Part shown: piece by piece, positions 36,519 through 45,086 of the stretch
Numbering within the stretch: position 1 is the stretch's first letter
Layout: each line of letters begins with the position of its first letter
Assembly: GCA_017411385.1 (NCBI GenBank)
Contig: JAFQQF010000016.1
Coordinates: forward strand, 1-64,000
Reading direction: 5' to 3'
DNA length: 64,000 nt
From: Ruminococcus sp.
GTDB lineage: Bacteria > Bacillota > Clostridia > Oscillospirales > Acutalibacteraceae
Made by a program: the position numbers and the translations under genes
Notes under the pieces: generated by a model
The model's input: the letters and a program-made list of their open reading frames with translations, nothing else
Databases searched by the model: none
Told to the model about the DNA's origin: nothing

Positions 36519-36779
36519 ATGAAAATGGAATATCAGAAGCCTATGGTTGCAGTTGAGCACTACAAGCTCAGTCAATCTATTGCCGCTTGTGCAATTCAGA
36601 TCAACTCCCTGAGCAACGCCTGCGTTGTAAAGGATAGTGACTCTCCCCCTGAAATGCGAAGCGTTGCATACCTCTACCCTGAGTATTTCAGCACAGATTG
36701 CACAACAAACACAGCTTTTATTCAGGGCAATGACTCCATCTGCTTCCACACACAGGTCAGTGCTTGCTTTACCTCCTGA
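36519..36779 (+). CDS. Candidate RiPP precursor peptide, five cysteines
   Basis: An 86-residue protein without a signal peptide or recognised domain. The first 20 residues (EYQKPMVAVEHYKLSQSIAA) look like an amphipathic leader ending in Ala-Ala; after it come cysteines at 24, 35, 61, 75 and 83, many Ser/Thr/Asn, and a C-terminal Ser (ACFTS). CVVKD fits the Cys-x3-Asp spacing used in some ranthipeptides. It lies between a PqqD-like protein and a kinase/radical SAM pair, which is the basis for calling it a substrate. The stop is one base before the next ATG, so the two are translationally coupled. Function is inference. Confidence 0.6.
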   Translation: MKMEYQKPMVAVEHYKLSQSIAACAIQINSLSNACVVKDSDSPPEMRSVAYLYPEYFSTDCTTNTAFIQGNDSICFHTQVSACFTS

Positions 36780-36780
36780 T

Positions 36781-37656
36781 ATGTCACAGGAATACTCTTT
36801 TTGTATCCGTTTTTCAGGGATAACCATAAGGTTTATTGCACCCACTGCTCTTAATCTGCCCGAGTGTATCACCGAGCTTTTATGCTGTAACTGTGAAGTT
36901 GCAGACGCAGAGTACAGGATAACTCTGCTCGAAAGCCCCTTATCTTTCGAAAACGCTCCTGTATACACCGACGGCAACTCACATATATACGAAACTAATC
37001 AAGGCCGTCTGCGTGTCTATTTTCCTCTTACCGAGGAGGATGGATGTCAGGTGGCCTGTCTTTTTACTCCCGAGCGAAAAAACACCCTCTATTACCCTGC
37101 AAAAAGATGGAACCACTACCGCAAATACTGGCATTGTGCCCATCTGCTCTGGGGCGAAATGCTTCTGATGCATCTTGATGCTTTCCTTTTGCACTCTTCC
37201 GTAGTGCTTAAAGACAACAAAGCCGTGCTTTTCTGTGGCGAGTCAGGTGCAGGCAAATCCACTCAGGCTGATTTGTGGAAAACCTTTGCAAACGCCGAAA
37301 TAATCAACGGCGACCGCTGTGTAATCAGAAATCAAAACGGCGTATTCTTCGGCGGCGGCTCTTTGTGGAGCGGTACATCGGGCATTTACTCCCCCCTGTC
37401 TGCCCCCATTGCAGGAATTATTACTCTGAAAAAAGGCGAGAATAACTCAATCAGAAAGCTTGAAGCAGAGGCATTTCCTGCACTTTTCAGCCAGATTACC
37501 CTCAACCTTTGGGATGAGGAGTTTATGCACAACGTCACAGGCAATCTGCTTTTGATGCTCCAAAGTGTCCCTGTGTGGGAGCTTACCTGTGACAAAAGCC
37601 GCGAGGCTGTAAGCCTTGCCTACAAAACAATCTTTTCAAAGGAGCTTCCTTTATGA
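36781..37656 (+). CDS. HPr kinase/phosphorylase-like protein of the RiPP-like cassette
   Basis: A 291-residue cytoplasmic protein with an N-terminal family-specific region and a C-terminal HprK-like P-loop domain: FLLHSSVVLKDNKAVLFCGESGAGKST (Walker A GESGAGKST), then INGDRCVIR and SGTSGIYSPLSAP. Similar kinases occur beside PqqD proteins in lasso-peptide and radical-SAM clusters; one group phosphorylates the C-terminal Ser of the precursor. The frame reaches back into the precursor gene, but the ATG at 36781, one base after its stop, is the sensible start. No strong Shine-Dalgarno is present, consistent with coupling. It overlaps the radical SAM gene by four bases. Confidence 0.8.
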   Translation: MSQEYSFCIRFSGITIRFIAPTALNLPECITELLCCNCEVADAEYRITLLESPLSFENAPVYTDGNSHIYETNQGRLRVYFPLTEEDGCQVACLFTPERKNTLYYPAKRWNHYRKYWHCAHLLWGEMLLMHLDAFLLHSSVVLKDNKAVLFCGESGAGKSTQADLWKTFANAEIINGDRCVIRNQNGVFFGGGSLWSGTSGIYSPLSAPIAGIITLKKGENNSIRKLEAEAFPALFSQITLNLWDEEFMHNVTGNLLLMLQSVPVWELTCDKSREAVSLAYKTIFSKELPL

Positions 37657-38771
37657 CACCCCTTAAATCCGCAGATATAAAAAGCGTTCTCACCCGCAAC
37701 TGTGCTCTGAAGGGTATCCCTGCAAGCGGCATCTTTGAGCTTACCCCCAGATGTAACCTCAGGTGCAAAATGTGCTATGTCAGGCTTACACCCGAGCAGA
37801 TGGCACCCATCGGCAGAGAGCTCACAGCTCAGGAGTGGATAAAAATAGGCAAGGAATGCGTTGATGCCGGTCTTGTATTTTTACTTCTCACAGGAGGCGA
37901 GCCTACTCTGAGAAAGGACTTCTGCGAAATTTACGAAGCACTTACCTTGATGGGACTTTCCATCAGTATAAATACAAACGGAACTATGCTCACAGACGAA
38001 ATCAAAGAGCTGTGGCAGAAGCTACCGCCTGCACAGGTAAACATCACCCTCTACGGTGTATGCCGTGAGGATTACGAATCCCTCTGCGGTGACGGCTCTG
38101 CCTTTGACAGAGTCTGCGAAAGCATCGACTGGCTCACACAGGCAGGAATTCTGGTACATCTGAACACCACCGTAACTCCTGTTAACCTCCACAAGTGGAC
38201 TCAACTTGAGGACTTTGCAAAAAGCCGCAATGCTGAGCTTCGTATGACCTGCTACTGCTTCAAGCCCACAAGACGATACGAGTGTGACTCCTGCACCGAT
38301 TTTGACAGACTTACCGCTGAGCAGGCAGGCGAGCTTACTGCCCTTGATATTTTCTACCGCGAGGGCATTGATGCAATCAGAAAACGTGCAAAGCATATTG
38401 ACACACCTGTTCAGCGCGGATGTGAGCTGGATGTAGGCGACCCCATGCAATGCCTTGCAGGCCGCTCTCAGTTCTGGCTTGACTGGAACGGCAAGCTCAC
38501 CCCATGCGGAATGATTACAACTCCCTGTGTAGACCTGCTTTGCGAAGAAGGCTTTCTCTCCGCTTGGGAGAAGCTGAAGGCAATGTGTGCCCAAATTCGC
38601 CTGTGCAAGGACTGTACCAACTGTCCCGAGAAGGGCTCTTGTATGAACTGTGCCGCCGTAACCTTCACGGAAACAGGCGCCTTTGACGGCAAGCCCGAGT
38701 ATATGTGCAGACTTAACCGAGCTTTCAGAGATACCGTTAAAAAAATAGCAGAGGAAAACCCCGACGAATAA
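37653..38771 (+). CDS. Radical SAM/SPASM-type peptide maturase
   Basis: A 372-residue radical SAM enzyme. The [4Fe-4S]-SAM motif Cys34-x3-Cys38-x2-Cys41 is in TPRCNLRCKMCY; LLTGGEPTLR follows. The C-terminal third is Cys-rich (CELDVGDPMQC; TPCGMITTPC; CKDCTNCPEKGSCMNC), which fits a SPASM/twitch region with auxiliary clusters, as in sactipeptide and ranthipeptide maturases. It overlaps the kinase gene by ATGA. With a PqqD-like RRE and a Cys-bearing small protein in the same operon, thioether formation on that peptide is the leading hypothesis; other radical chemistry is possible. Confidence 0.85.
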   Translation: MTPLKSADIKSVLTRNCALKGIPASGIFELTPRCNLRCKMCYVRLTPEQMAPIGRELTAQEWIKIGKECVDAGLVFLLLTGGEPTLRKDFCEIYEALTLMGLSISINTNGTMLTDEIKELWQKLPPAQVNITLYGVCREDYESLCGDGSAFDRVCESIDWLTQAGILVHLNTTVTPVNLHKWTQLEDFAKSRNAELRMTCYCFKPTRRYECDSCTDFDRLTAEQAGELTALDIFYREGIDAIRKRAKHIDTPVQRGCELDVGDPMQCLAGRSQFWLDWNGKLTPCGMITTPCVDLLCEEGFLSAWEKLKAMCAQIRLCKDCTNCPEKGSCMNCAAVTFTETGAFDGKPEYMCRLNRAFRDTVKKIAEENPDE

Positions 38772-38787
38772 TTGATGAGGTGGATAT

Positions 38788-39276
38788 ATGAAGCAGATTT
38801 ACAGTAGGACCGTTGTACCTGAAGTACCCGATAACGTACCAAAAAGAATCTTTGCATCTGCAATCATCGCTTTGCCTGCAACAGGACTTTTTATTGGTGC
38901 TGTGTGCTTCCTGGCACAGGGGCAGGCTCAAGACTTTCTGCCGATGATGCTAATCTCTTCCATTCTTGCAGGCATTGCTTTTTTGCTCACGTTCTTTGCT
39001 ATACGCACAAAGATTTCTCACGAAAGCATCACAACAAGACCTGAAAACACGGTAATCCCCCAAAACCCCGAAAACCCGTTTTACTCCGTGCAATGCAAAT
39101 GCTGTGATGCTATGTTTGACTATCAGCGCTCAGACCTTGCTTTTCGCCCATGGTTTATAAAGGGTTACGTGGAGTGTCCCTGCTGTCACAAGCCCATAGC
39201 CCACAACAAGGAGCTGAACACCTACATTCCCTTCAGAGCTGTTACCTCTGAAACTGACAAAACCATAGCAGATTGA
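38788..39276 (+). CDS. Membrane protein with C-terminal zinc-ribbon-like motif
   Basis: A 162-residue protein not assigned to a family. Two spans (IFASAIIALPATGLFIGAVCFL and LPMMLISSILAGIAFLLTFF) are followed by a hydrophilic region with two CxxC knuckles, QCKCCDAMF and VECPCCHKPI, which form a likely zinc ribbon on the cytoplasmic side. It follows the radical SAM gene by 16 bases and precedes the cassette terminator, so it belongs to the same operon. It could be a membrane partner or an immunity or export helper; that is speculation. Confidence 0.6.
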   Translation: MKQIYSRTVVPEVPDNVPKRIFASAIIALPATGLFIGAVCFLAQGQAQDFLPMMLISSILAGIAFLLTFFAIRTKISHESITTRPENTVIPQNPENPFYSVQCKCCDAMFDYQRSDLAFRPWFIKGYVECPCCHKPIAHNKELNTYIPFRAVTSETDKTIAD

Positions 39277-39280
39277 ATCC

Positions 39281-39313
39281 AGCGGATGCCGAGAAAGCAT
39301 CCGCTTTTTATTT
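39281..39313 (+). terminator. Terminator of the RiPP-like cassette
   Basis: A perfect 9-bp stem AGCGGATGC / GCATCCGCT with a seven-base loop, followed by TTTTTATTTG. Confidence 0.85.
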
Positions 39314-39391
39314 GTTGCGAAAGTGCGGTTTTTGCCTCCTTTATGTGCAATTGCCACAATTAGATTGAACTCAATTTGTATCCTTTGTGCA

Positions 39392-39420
39392 TTGTAAAAG
39401 AACACAGCAAATGTTAAGAT
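39392..39420 (+). promoter_or_regulatory. Candidate promoter of the CotH-dockerin gene
   Basis: -35 TTGTAA (39392-39397), 17-base spacer, -10 TAAGAT (39415-39420), 50 bases before the start codon. Both hexamers are imperfect. Confidence 0.4.
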
Positions 39421-39470
39421 TAAAGTGTATGGATATCGGCATTTTATGCAATCTTTAAGGAGATGATTTG

Positions 39471-42400
39471 ATGAAAAAACTTATAAGCTTAATTATGGTT
39501 CTTTGTCTGCTTCTGAGTGCCTTTCCCTTTGCAGTTGCAGCAAACACCACCGAAGTGCTTACTCCCAGTACCGAGGCTTACCCCAACTTTGCTCTGGATA
39601 ATTGGGAAGCACTTTATGCTCATGCCATCCCCGGCGACGACAGCACCGACGCGTGGCAAAAATGGATGAGAGATTACGGCGGTTTCAATGCCGAGGAGGG
39701 CATGCGCTACTTCTTCCTTCCTGCAGCATCAAATGACAGCTGTATTGAGATTTACAACGGCTACAACGAAGAGGCAGTTGTCGGCGGCGTAACAATCCCC
39801 ACTCACACCTCGGCTTTGGTTGAGTATACAGAAAACGAAGCTATCTCTGTTTCCGTTGGCGAATCCAGAAGCTACACCTTCAAGGTTTTAAAGAGTGATG
39901 CTGAGGCATCCTTGTACATCAACGATGTTACCAACTCCTATGAGGACTACGAGGGTAACATTCAAGAAACCGACCTTTGGTCCTTCCTTATTCAGAACAA
40001 AGAAAATTCCGTTTCCACCGCTACCTACTCCATCGTAAGCAAAGACGGTGTGCAGGACGGAGAGCTGAAAAAAATTAAGGGCAGAGGCAATACCAACTGG
40101 AAAGATTACGACAAAAAGCCCTTTAACATCAACTTTAATTCAATGACCACCATTGGCTCAACAACCAGCAAAAAATTCTCTCTGGTATCTAACACAAAGG
40201 ACACCACCCTGCTGAGAAACTCAATTATGTATGACCTTTCCAAGGATGTAGGCAGTCCTTATTACTCTGACCAGAGCTTCATCGACTTCTATGTAAACGG
40301 TGTTTACCGCGGTGCATACATCGCATGCCAGAAGGTTGACTTGGGCAAAAACACAATGATTAACCTGAAGGATGAGTCTGAAGATATAGAAACCAACTTT
40401 AACTTCCTTGTTGAGGTTGATGTGTGGAACTACAAGAATGACACCTACTTTGTATCCGATAAAGGCTATCACGTTGTTCTGAAAACTCCCGATTTGGAGG
40501 ATTTTGAAACAAACAGCCCCGAATGGCAGGTAAGATACGATTACATCAAAGACAAGTATCAGGAGCTTGAAGATGCACTCTACAAGGGAACCCTTGCAGA
40601 CATTGAAGCAATATGTGATATAGAAAGCCTTGCTCAGCAGTACCTGCTTCAGGATTTAGGCAAAAACTGTGACGGTGGCTACACCTCCACCTTCTTCACT
40701 TACAATGCAGGAGAAGGCAAATTCTATGCTACTCCCATCTGGGACTGCGACTCAGACCTTGGTGCTGTTGACGTATGGCGTGAAAACTGCAAAACCTCTA
40801 CAAGCGACCACAAGGGCTGGACAACCCGTACTGCAAAATATGAAAATACAATCAACCCCTACGGTCAGGCATTCTATGTAAAGGGCACAACCTCAAAGGG
40901 TGAAACTTTTGAAGAGCTTTGTGCGAGAATATGGAAAACAAACTTTATCCCTAAGATTGATATACTCTTAGGTAAGGCAGAGAGAGGCGAAGGCGACCTT
41001 GTAAAGAGCATTGACGAATACGCTGCCTCCATTGAAAAATCCACCTACATCAACTACATTATGTGGGATTTTGCTTGGCTGTGTCAGAGCAAGAACAAGA
41101 GCCTTCCCGACAATTACACCGAAGATGTTGCAGGTGAGCTTGCATATCTTAAGGATTGGGTTAAAGCCAGAAGCGAGTGGATGACCTCCTACTTCAACGG
41201 CGAACAGGAGCCCGAGCCCACAGACCCGCCCGTAACCGGTGAAACAAGAACAGTTTACTTCACCACAGACCTTGGTTGGGATGATGTTCATTATTACATC
41301 TGGGGCACAAGCCAGATTCCTATGCGTTGGCCCGGCGAGAAAGCCGAGCTTGTAGGCACCACAGAATACGGTGCAGAAATTTACAAAGCAGTAGTTGACA
41401 ACACCAAGGTTAACAAGATTATCTTCAACAACGGTGCTTTGGGTGCTCAGACTGTATCCCTTGACCTCATAGACAGCATTCTTTACACCACCACAGAGCC
41501 CTCCGGCAGAATTAATGAGGCAGGAGAGCCCTACTATAATGCAAGCTCTATGCCCTACACCGAGCCGGAAGCTCCCACAGAGGCTCCTACCGCTACCCCC
41601 ACAGAAGCTCCCACTGTTGCACCTACAGAAGTTCCCACAGAGGCTCCTACCGATGCTCCCGTTAAACCTTCTCTTCCCACCAACACAATCACCGCCTTCT
41701 GCTTCGACCCCACAGGCAAAACTGCAGGCGACAAGCTTGAGGAATACGGCACCAAGGAAGGCTACAGCGCAACCTTCGGCGAGGGCACACTTGTAGCTTC
41801 CGTTAACGACACAGGCTATCGCGCACTTGAATGGTCCGATGCAGAATACGGCGAAGATGAGGGTATTGTTCCCATTATGCCTGCAGGCAGTAAGAATCCT
41901 TGGGGCGAAAATCCCTATGTGCAGATTACTCTCAGCACAAAGGGCTTCAAGGACTTAGCAATCTCACTTGAGAGTGCAGGCTCAAAGAAATGTCCTGCCT
42001 CATGGCAGCTTGCATACAGCCTTGACGGCGAAAACTTCACAGACATCGAGGGTGCTTCCTACACAATCGCTCTGGAAGACAGAAAGACACCCATAGCATA
42101 TTTTGACAACCTCGCATTACCCGAGGAGCTTGCCGACAAAGAGTCTGTTATCCTCAGACTTTATGCAACCTCTACCGCAACAGTAAACGGCGGTGTTACT
42201 TCCGATGACCCCACAGGCGGCGAGCTTGTAATCAACAACATAATCATCACAGGAAGCAAACTTGAAGAAAACTTAGGTATCCTCGGCGACACAGACGAGG
42301 ACACCAAGGTAACAATCAAGGATGCAACCTTAATCCAGAAGCATCTGGCTTCCCTTGCAAGCATCAGCGAAAAAGCTCTGCCCTTTGCAGATGCTAACAG

Positions 42401-42473
42401 AGATAACCGACTCTCCGTAAGCGATGCTACACAGATTCAGAAATTCATAGCAGGACTTCTACAAGCTCTCTGA
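39471..42473 (+). CDS. Secreted CotH-kinase protein with CBM26-like module and dockerin
   Basis: A 1000-residue secreted protein. After a signal peptide (LISLIMVLCLLLSAFPFAVAA), a CotH-type atypical kinase domain spans about 200-580: KGRGNTNW (203-210), LLRNSIMYDL, and WDCDSDLG with Asp425, 427 and 429. Next come a CBM26-like module (about 590-680, with RWPGEK), a PTEAPT linker (about 697-735), a beta-rich module with a beta-sandwich look (about 737-930), and a type I dockerin from about 940 with two calcium-loop helices (DTDEDTKVTIKDATLIQKH and DANRDNRLSVSDATQIQKF). CotH kinases phosphorylate proteins outside the cytoplasm; a dockerin implies attachment to a cohesin scaffold. Start: ATG at 39471 behind AAGGAG. 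Confidence 0.88.
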   Translation: MKKLISLIMVLCLLLSAFPFAVAANTTEVLTPSTEAYPNFALDNWEALYAHAIPGDDSTDAWQKWMRDYGGFNAEEGMRYFFLPAASNDSCIEIYNGYNEEAVVGGVTIPTHTSALVEYTENEAISVSVGESRSYTFKVLKSDAEASLYINDVTNSYEDYEGNIQETDLWSFLIQNKENSVSTATYSIVSKDGVQDGELKKIKGRGNTNWKDYDKKPFNINFNSMTTIGSTTSKKFSLVSNTKDTTLLRNSIMYDLSKDVGSPYYSDQSFIDFYVNGVYRGAYIACQKVDLGKNTMINLKDESEDIETNFNFLVEVDVWNYKNDTYFVSDKGYHVVLKTPDLEDFETNSPEWQVRYDYIKDKYQELEDALYKGTLADIEAICDIESLAQQYLLQDLGKNCDGGYTSTFFTYNAGEGKFYATPIWDCDSDLGAVDVWRENCKTSTSDHKGWTTRTAKYENTINPYGQAFYVKGTTSKGETFEELCARIWKTNFIPKIDILLGKAERGEGDLVKSIDEYAASIEKSTYINYIMWDFAWLCQSKNKSLPDNYTEDVAGELAYLKDWVKARSEWMTSYFNGEQEPEPTDPPVTGETRTVYFTTDLGWDDVHYYIWGTSQIPMRWPGEKAELVGTTEYGAEIYKAVVDNTKVNKIIFNNGALGAQTVSLDLIDSILYTTTEPSGRINEAGEPYYNASSMPYTEPEAPTEAPTATPTEAPTVAPTEVPTEAPTDAPVKPSLPTNTITAFCFDPTGKTAGDKLEEYGTKEGYSATFGEGTLVASVNDTGYRALEWSDAEYGEDEGIVPIMPAGSKNPWGENPYVQITLSTKGFKDLAISLESAGSKKCPASWQLAYSLDGENFTDIEGASYTIALEDRKTPIAYFDNLALPEELADKESVILRLYATSTATVNGGVTSDDPTGGELVINNIIITGSKLEENLGILGDTDEDTKVTIKDATLIQKHLASLASISEKALPFADANRDNRLSVSDATQIQKFIAGLLQAL

Positions 42474-42495
42474 TAAAATTAAAACACAGCAAAAA

Positions 42496-42525
42496 AGCGG
42501 CATACACAAAGGCGTGTATGCCGCT
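42496..42525. terminator. Bidirectional terminator between CotH gene and EPS operon
   Basis: A perfect 12-bp stem AGCGGCATACAC / GTGTATGCCGCT. On the minus strand it runs into TTTTTT, ending the operon from 48.7 kb; on the plus strand ATAATTTTAT follows. Confidence 0.85.
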
Positions 42526-42537
42526 ATAATTTTATAT

Positions 42538-43251
42538 TCAGAGTGGTTGGTTTGTGCAAATCTTTAAGGGATTATCCTCAAACAGCTTCTTAACATCGCA
42601 GAATTCCTTTGCCGCTGCACGGGCTCGCCTCATATCAGGAGTCCTCACCTCAGCGCTGTGGGCATCGCTTGCCACAAGGCTGATAAGATTTCTTTTTAAA
42701 AGCTTGTATACGGTTTCCTCAGAGCGTCTGCCGTATCTGCCCAAAAGGCTTCCCTTGTTAGCCTGAAAAATACAGCCCTTTTCCACAAGGAGTCTTGCAA
42801 ACTCCAAGTCGTTCTTTATAAACTCGTACCTCTCGGGATGAGCAATAACGGGCTTTATGCTAATTTCCTTTACCCTGTCCACCATAATTTCCACAAACTC
42901 AGGGTCCTCGTCAAAGGCAAACTCCATAAGCAGGTAGTTGCTCTGGTTTATGGTGAGCACCTTATTATCCTTTATGAGCTCCGGCAAATCATAGGTAGCA
43001 AAAACCTCCATACCGGGCAGGAGTTTTATGGGAATACGCTCCTCCTCCAGCGCTTTACATGCACTGTAAAAAGCATCTCTGTAACGGGAGCTGTAATAAT
43101 TATCAGGCTCAGAGGGCACATTGCAATGAGGAGTCGCAACTATAACCTTGGTTCCGCTTGCCTGTGCAAGGGATGCCATCTCCAAGGTATCCTGAATATC
43201 TCCGGCACCGTCATCAAAGCCCGGCAGAATATGACAATGAATATCAACCAT
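42538..43251 (-). CDS. CpsB/CapC-type protein-tyrosine phosphatase (PHP family)
   Basis: A 237-residue manganese-dependent phosphatase of the CpsB/YwqE class, the counterpart of BY-kinases in Gram-positive capsule systems. PHP motifs are MVDIHCHILPGFDDG at the N-terminus, VIVATPHCN, PVIAHPERY and SLVASDAHS. It is the last gene of the operon with the tyrosine kinase pair, whose phosphate it most probably removes. The ATG starts 18 bases after the peptidase gene stop. Confidence 0.9.
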   Translation of the reverse strand: MVDIHCHILPGFDDGAGDIQDTLEMASLAQASGTKVIVATPHCNVPSEPDNYYSSRYRDAFYSACKALEEERIPIKLLPGMEVFATYDLPELIKDNKVLTINQSNYLLMEFAFDEDPEFVEIMVDRVKEISIKPVIAHPERYEFIKNDLEFARLLVEKGCIFQANKGSLLGRYGRRSEETVYKLLKRNLISLVASDAHSAEVRTPDMRRARAAAKEFCDVKKLFEDNPLKICTNQPL

Positions 43252-43269
43252 AATAAACTCCTGAAGCTC

Positions 43270-43719
43270 TTACGATTTCTTTCTTCTTATTACTCCGAAA
43301 ACTGCAAACAAAAATGGTCGCAAAAACACCGTGTTGTTCCAGATTTTGCGAAAGAAAAACCAGAAAAAGCTCTTTTCTGATATTTCCTTTCCCTTACGTC
43401 TTATGCCTGTCAGCAAAGCACAGATCTGCTCTTTTTCCACAGGTCCCTCAACGGCGTATTGCCTGTCGCCAATCATATAATATTGGGAGTTTTTCACCTT
43501 TTTTATTCTGTGCAGAACAAAATCACCGTTTCTTCTGCGAAAAAGCACAACGTCGCCTTTTTTGGGGTCACGCTTGAGCTTTTCAAGGTATGCATAATCC
43601 CTGCCGCTTGCAAGGAAGGGAACCATACTGGAGCCTGACACCACAGTGCAAACCCGCTCTCCCTGCTCTGCAAGCTCACACAGCACAGAAAGGAAGCTCT
43701 CTGTTTCTACAATCTTCAT
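43270..43719 (-). CDS. S24/S26-family peptidase (signal-peptidase-like)
   Basis: A 149-residue S26-type protein. VVSGSSMVPFL carries the candidate Ser nucleophile, and GDVVLFRRRNGDFVLHRIKKV supplies the box in which SipW/archaeal-type enzymes use His (HRI) rather than Lys. Unlike ordinary signal peptidase I it has no N-terminal span; a short hydrophobic stretch (FFWFFFRKIW) is near the C-terminus. Such proteins occur in EPS and PqqD/radical SAM type clusters. The substrate is unknown. The ATG overlaps the last base of the kinase stop region. Confidence 0.7.
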   Translation of the reverse strand: MKIVETESFLSVLCELAEQGERVCTVVSGSSMVPFLASGRDYAYLEKLKRDPKKGDVVLFRRRNGDFVLHRIKKVKNSQYYMIGDRQYAVEGPVEKEQICALLTGIRRKGKEISEKSFFWFFFRKIWNNTVFLRPFLFAVFGVIRRKKS

Positions 43720-45086
43720 TACACATCATTAAGCACACCGCCGATAATATTAATGTCACTCTCGGACAGATGGCCCAGAGCATCCATAATAAAGTCAACT
43801 CGTGCAACTTCTTTTCTTATAACCATAATGGCACCGTCTGCATACTTTGCAAGCACCGCGGAGTCGGTAAGCAAGCCTGTGGGTGCACTGTCAAGGATAA
43901 TATAATCCGCCCTTGACTCCATACACATAATAAGCTCCTTCATCCTCGGACTTGCAAGAAGGTTTGAACCGTCAGAAACAGGGGCACCACCGGGCAAAAA
44001 GAGGAAATTGGGGAAGCCGTGATTGTTGTCTTCCTTTGCAAGTGCAAGGTAATCAAGCAGCTCGAGCTCTTCCTTCAAGTACTCACCCAAGCCTTGATTT
44101 TCCTCCATATTGAAAACAATTCGCCCTGTGGGATGACGCAGGTCACAGTCAATGAGCACAACCTTTTTATTTGAAGCTACAAGCGAAAGTGCAAGGTTTG
44201 CCGCAAAAAGGCTCTTACCCTCACCGGCTGTTGCGCTGGTAACAAGAAGAGTTTTTAAAGAAAGCTTGTTTGCCTGATACTCCACCTTGTTTTTTATCAA
44301 TCTGAAAGGCTCCTGCAAAACCTCCTTTGCTTTTGGATCTGTCAAAAGCAAATATTGGGCAGTTTCCTTTGAACGCTTTTTGTTGTTAAGCTTCGGTACC
44401 ACGCCAAGGCTGTTTATGCTGAGCTTTTTCTTAATATCCGCCTCGCACTGAACTGTTCTGTTAATCATAAATACCAACAAGGTCCACACAAGACCTATGA
44501 TAAGTCCGATGCCCGCACCGTTGAGTGCATCCTTTGTGAACACCTTCTTGTTGTCGGGGCTTCTGGGAACGCCCGATTCATCCAGAATATTCATATTAAC
44601 CTTGCCCACAACACGCTCCGACACAGAAGGATAGTTCTCGATTACGCTGTTAAGAGTATCATATGCCTTCTGAGGATTTCTGTCGGTAACCGAAAGAGTC
44701 AGCAGATTTGTGTTGGGAGTCTGAACCGCTTTGATGGAGCCTGTCACAGGCTCGCCGAGGTCTTTTTCCACCCTGCGCAGAAGCACGTCGCCTGTAAGAA
44801 TACGCGGGAATGTAAGGGCAAGCTGTGCTGTTGCTTCGTTATCGTAGTATGCATTTGAACCGTTTATGCTCTGCTCTCGTCTGATATTAATGGTGAAGGT
44901 AGCCTCTGCTGTGTAAACAGGCACGTAATTCCTATAAGCCCTGATATAGAAGAAGCCACCGAAACCAATAACAAGAATCAGAATCCAAACCCACATTCTG
45001 GGAATTACACGCAGAAAGTCACCAATGACCGCCAATTGGTCCAGCGTGTCATAGTTTTCGGCTCTGTCTTTTTCCTTAGTGCTCAT
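43719..45086 (-). CDS. Wzz-type BY-kinase, catalytically intact, no Tyr tail
   Basis: A 455-residue fusion of a chain-length-determinant (Wzz) domain with a bacterial tyrosine kinase. Two spans (MWVWILILVIGFGGFFYI; GAGIGLIIGLVWTLLVFMI) flank the outside Wzz loop. The kinase has Walker A TAGEGKS (Lys291), Walker A' VLIDCDLRHP (Asp313, Asp315) and Walker B YIILDSAP (Asp399). The protein stops right after the fold (IIGGVLNDV), without the usual C-terminal tyrosine cluster. It overlaps the upstream paralogue, which has that tail, by 11 bases. Start at MSTKEKD: an upstream frame extension lies inside the neighbour. Confidence 0.88.
   Translation of the reverse strand: MSTKEKDRAENYDTLDQLAVIGDFLRVIPRMWVWILILVIGFGGFFYIRAYRNYVPVYTAEATFTINIRREQSINGSNAYYDNEATAQLALTFPRILTGDVLLRRVEKDLGEPVTGSIKAVQTPNTNLLTLSVTDRNPQKAYDTLNSVIENYPSVSERVVGKVNMNILDESGVPRSPDNKKVFTKDALNGAGIGLIIGLVWTLLVFMINRTVQCEADIKKKLSINSLGVVPKLNNKKRSKETAQYLLLTDPKAKEVLQEPFRLIKNKVEYQANKLSLKTLLVTSATAGEGKSLFAANLALSLVASNKKVVLIDCDLRHPTGRIVFNMEENQGLGEYLKEELELLDYLALAKEDNNHGFPNFLFLPGGAPVSDGSNLLASPRMKELIMCMESRADYIILDSAPTGLLTDSAVLAKYADGAIMVIRKEVARVDFIMDALGHLSESDINIIGGVLNDV

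Noticed and set aside
36637-36780. 48-codon upstream extension of the HPr-kinase-like frame
   Set aside because: It overlaps the candidate precursor in another frame, and the coupled ATG at 36781 fits better. The 86-residue frame was preferred as real because it has its own ribosome binding site and leader-like start.
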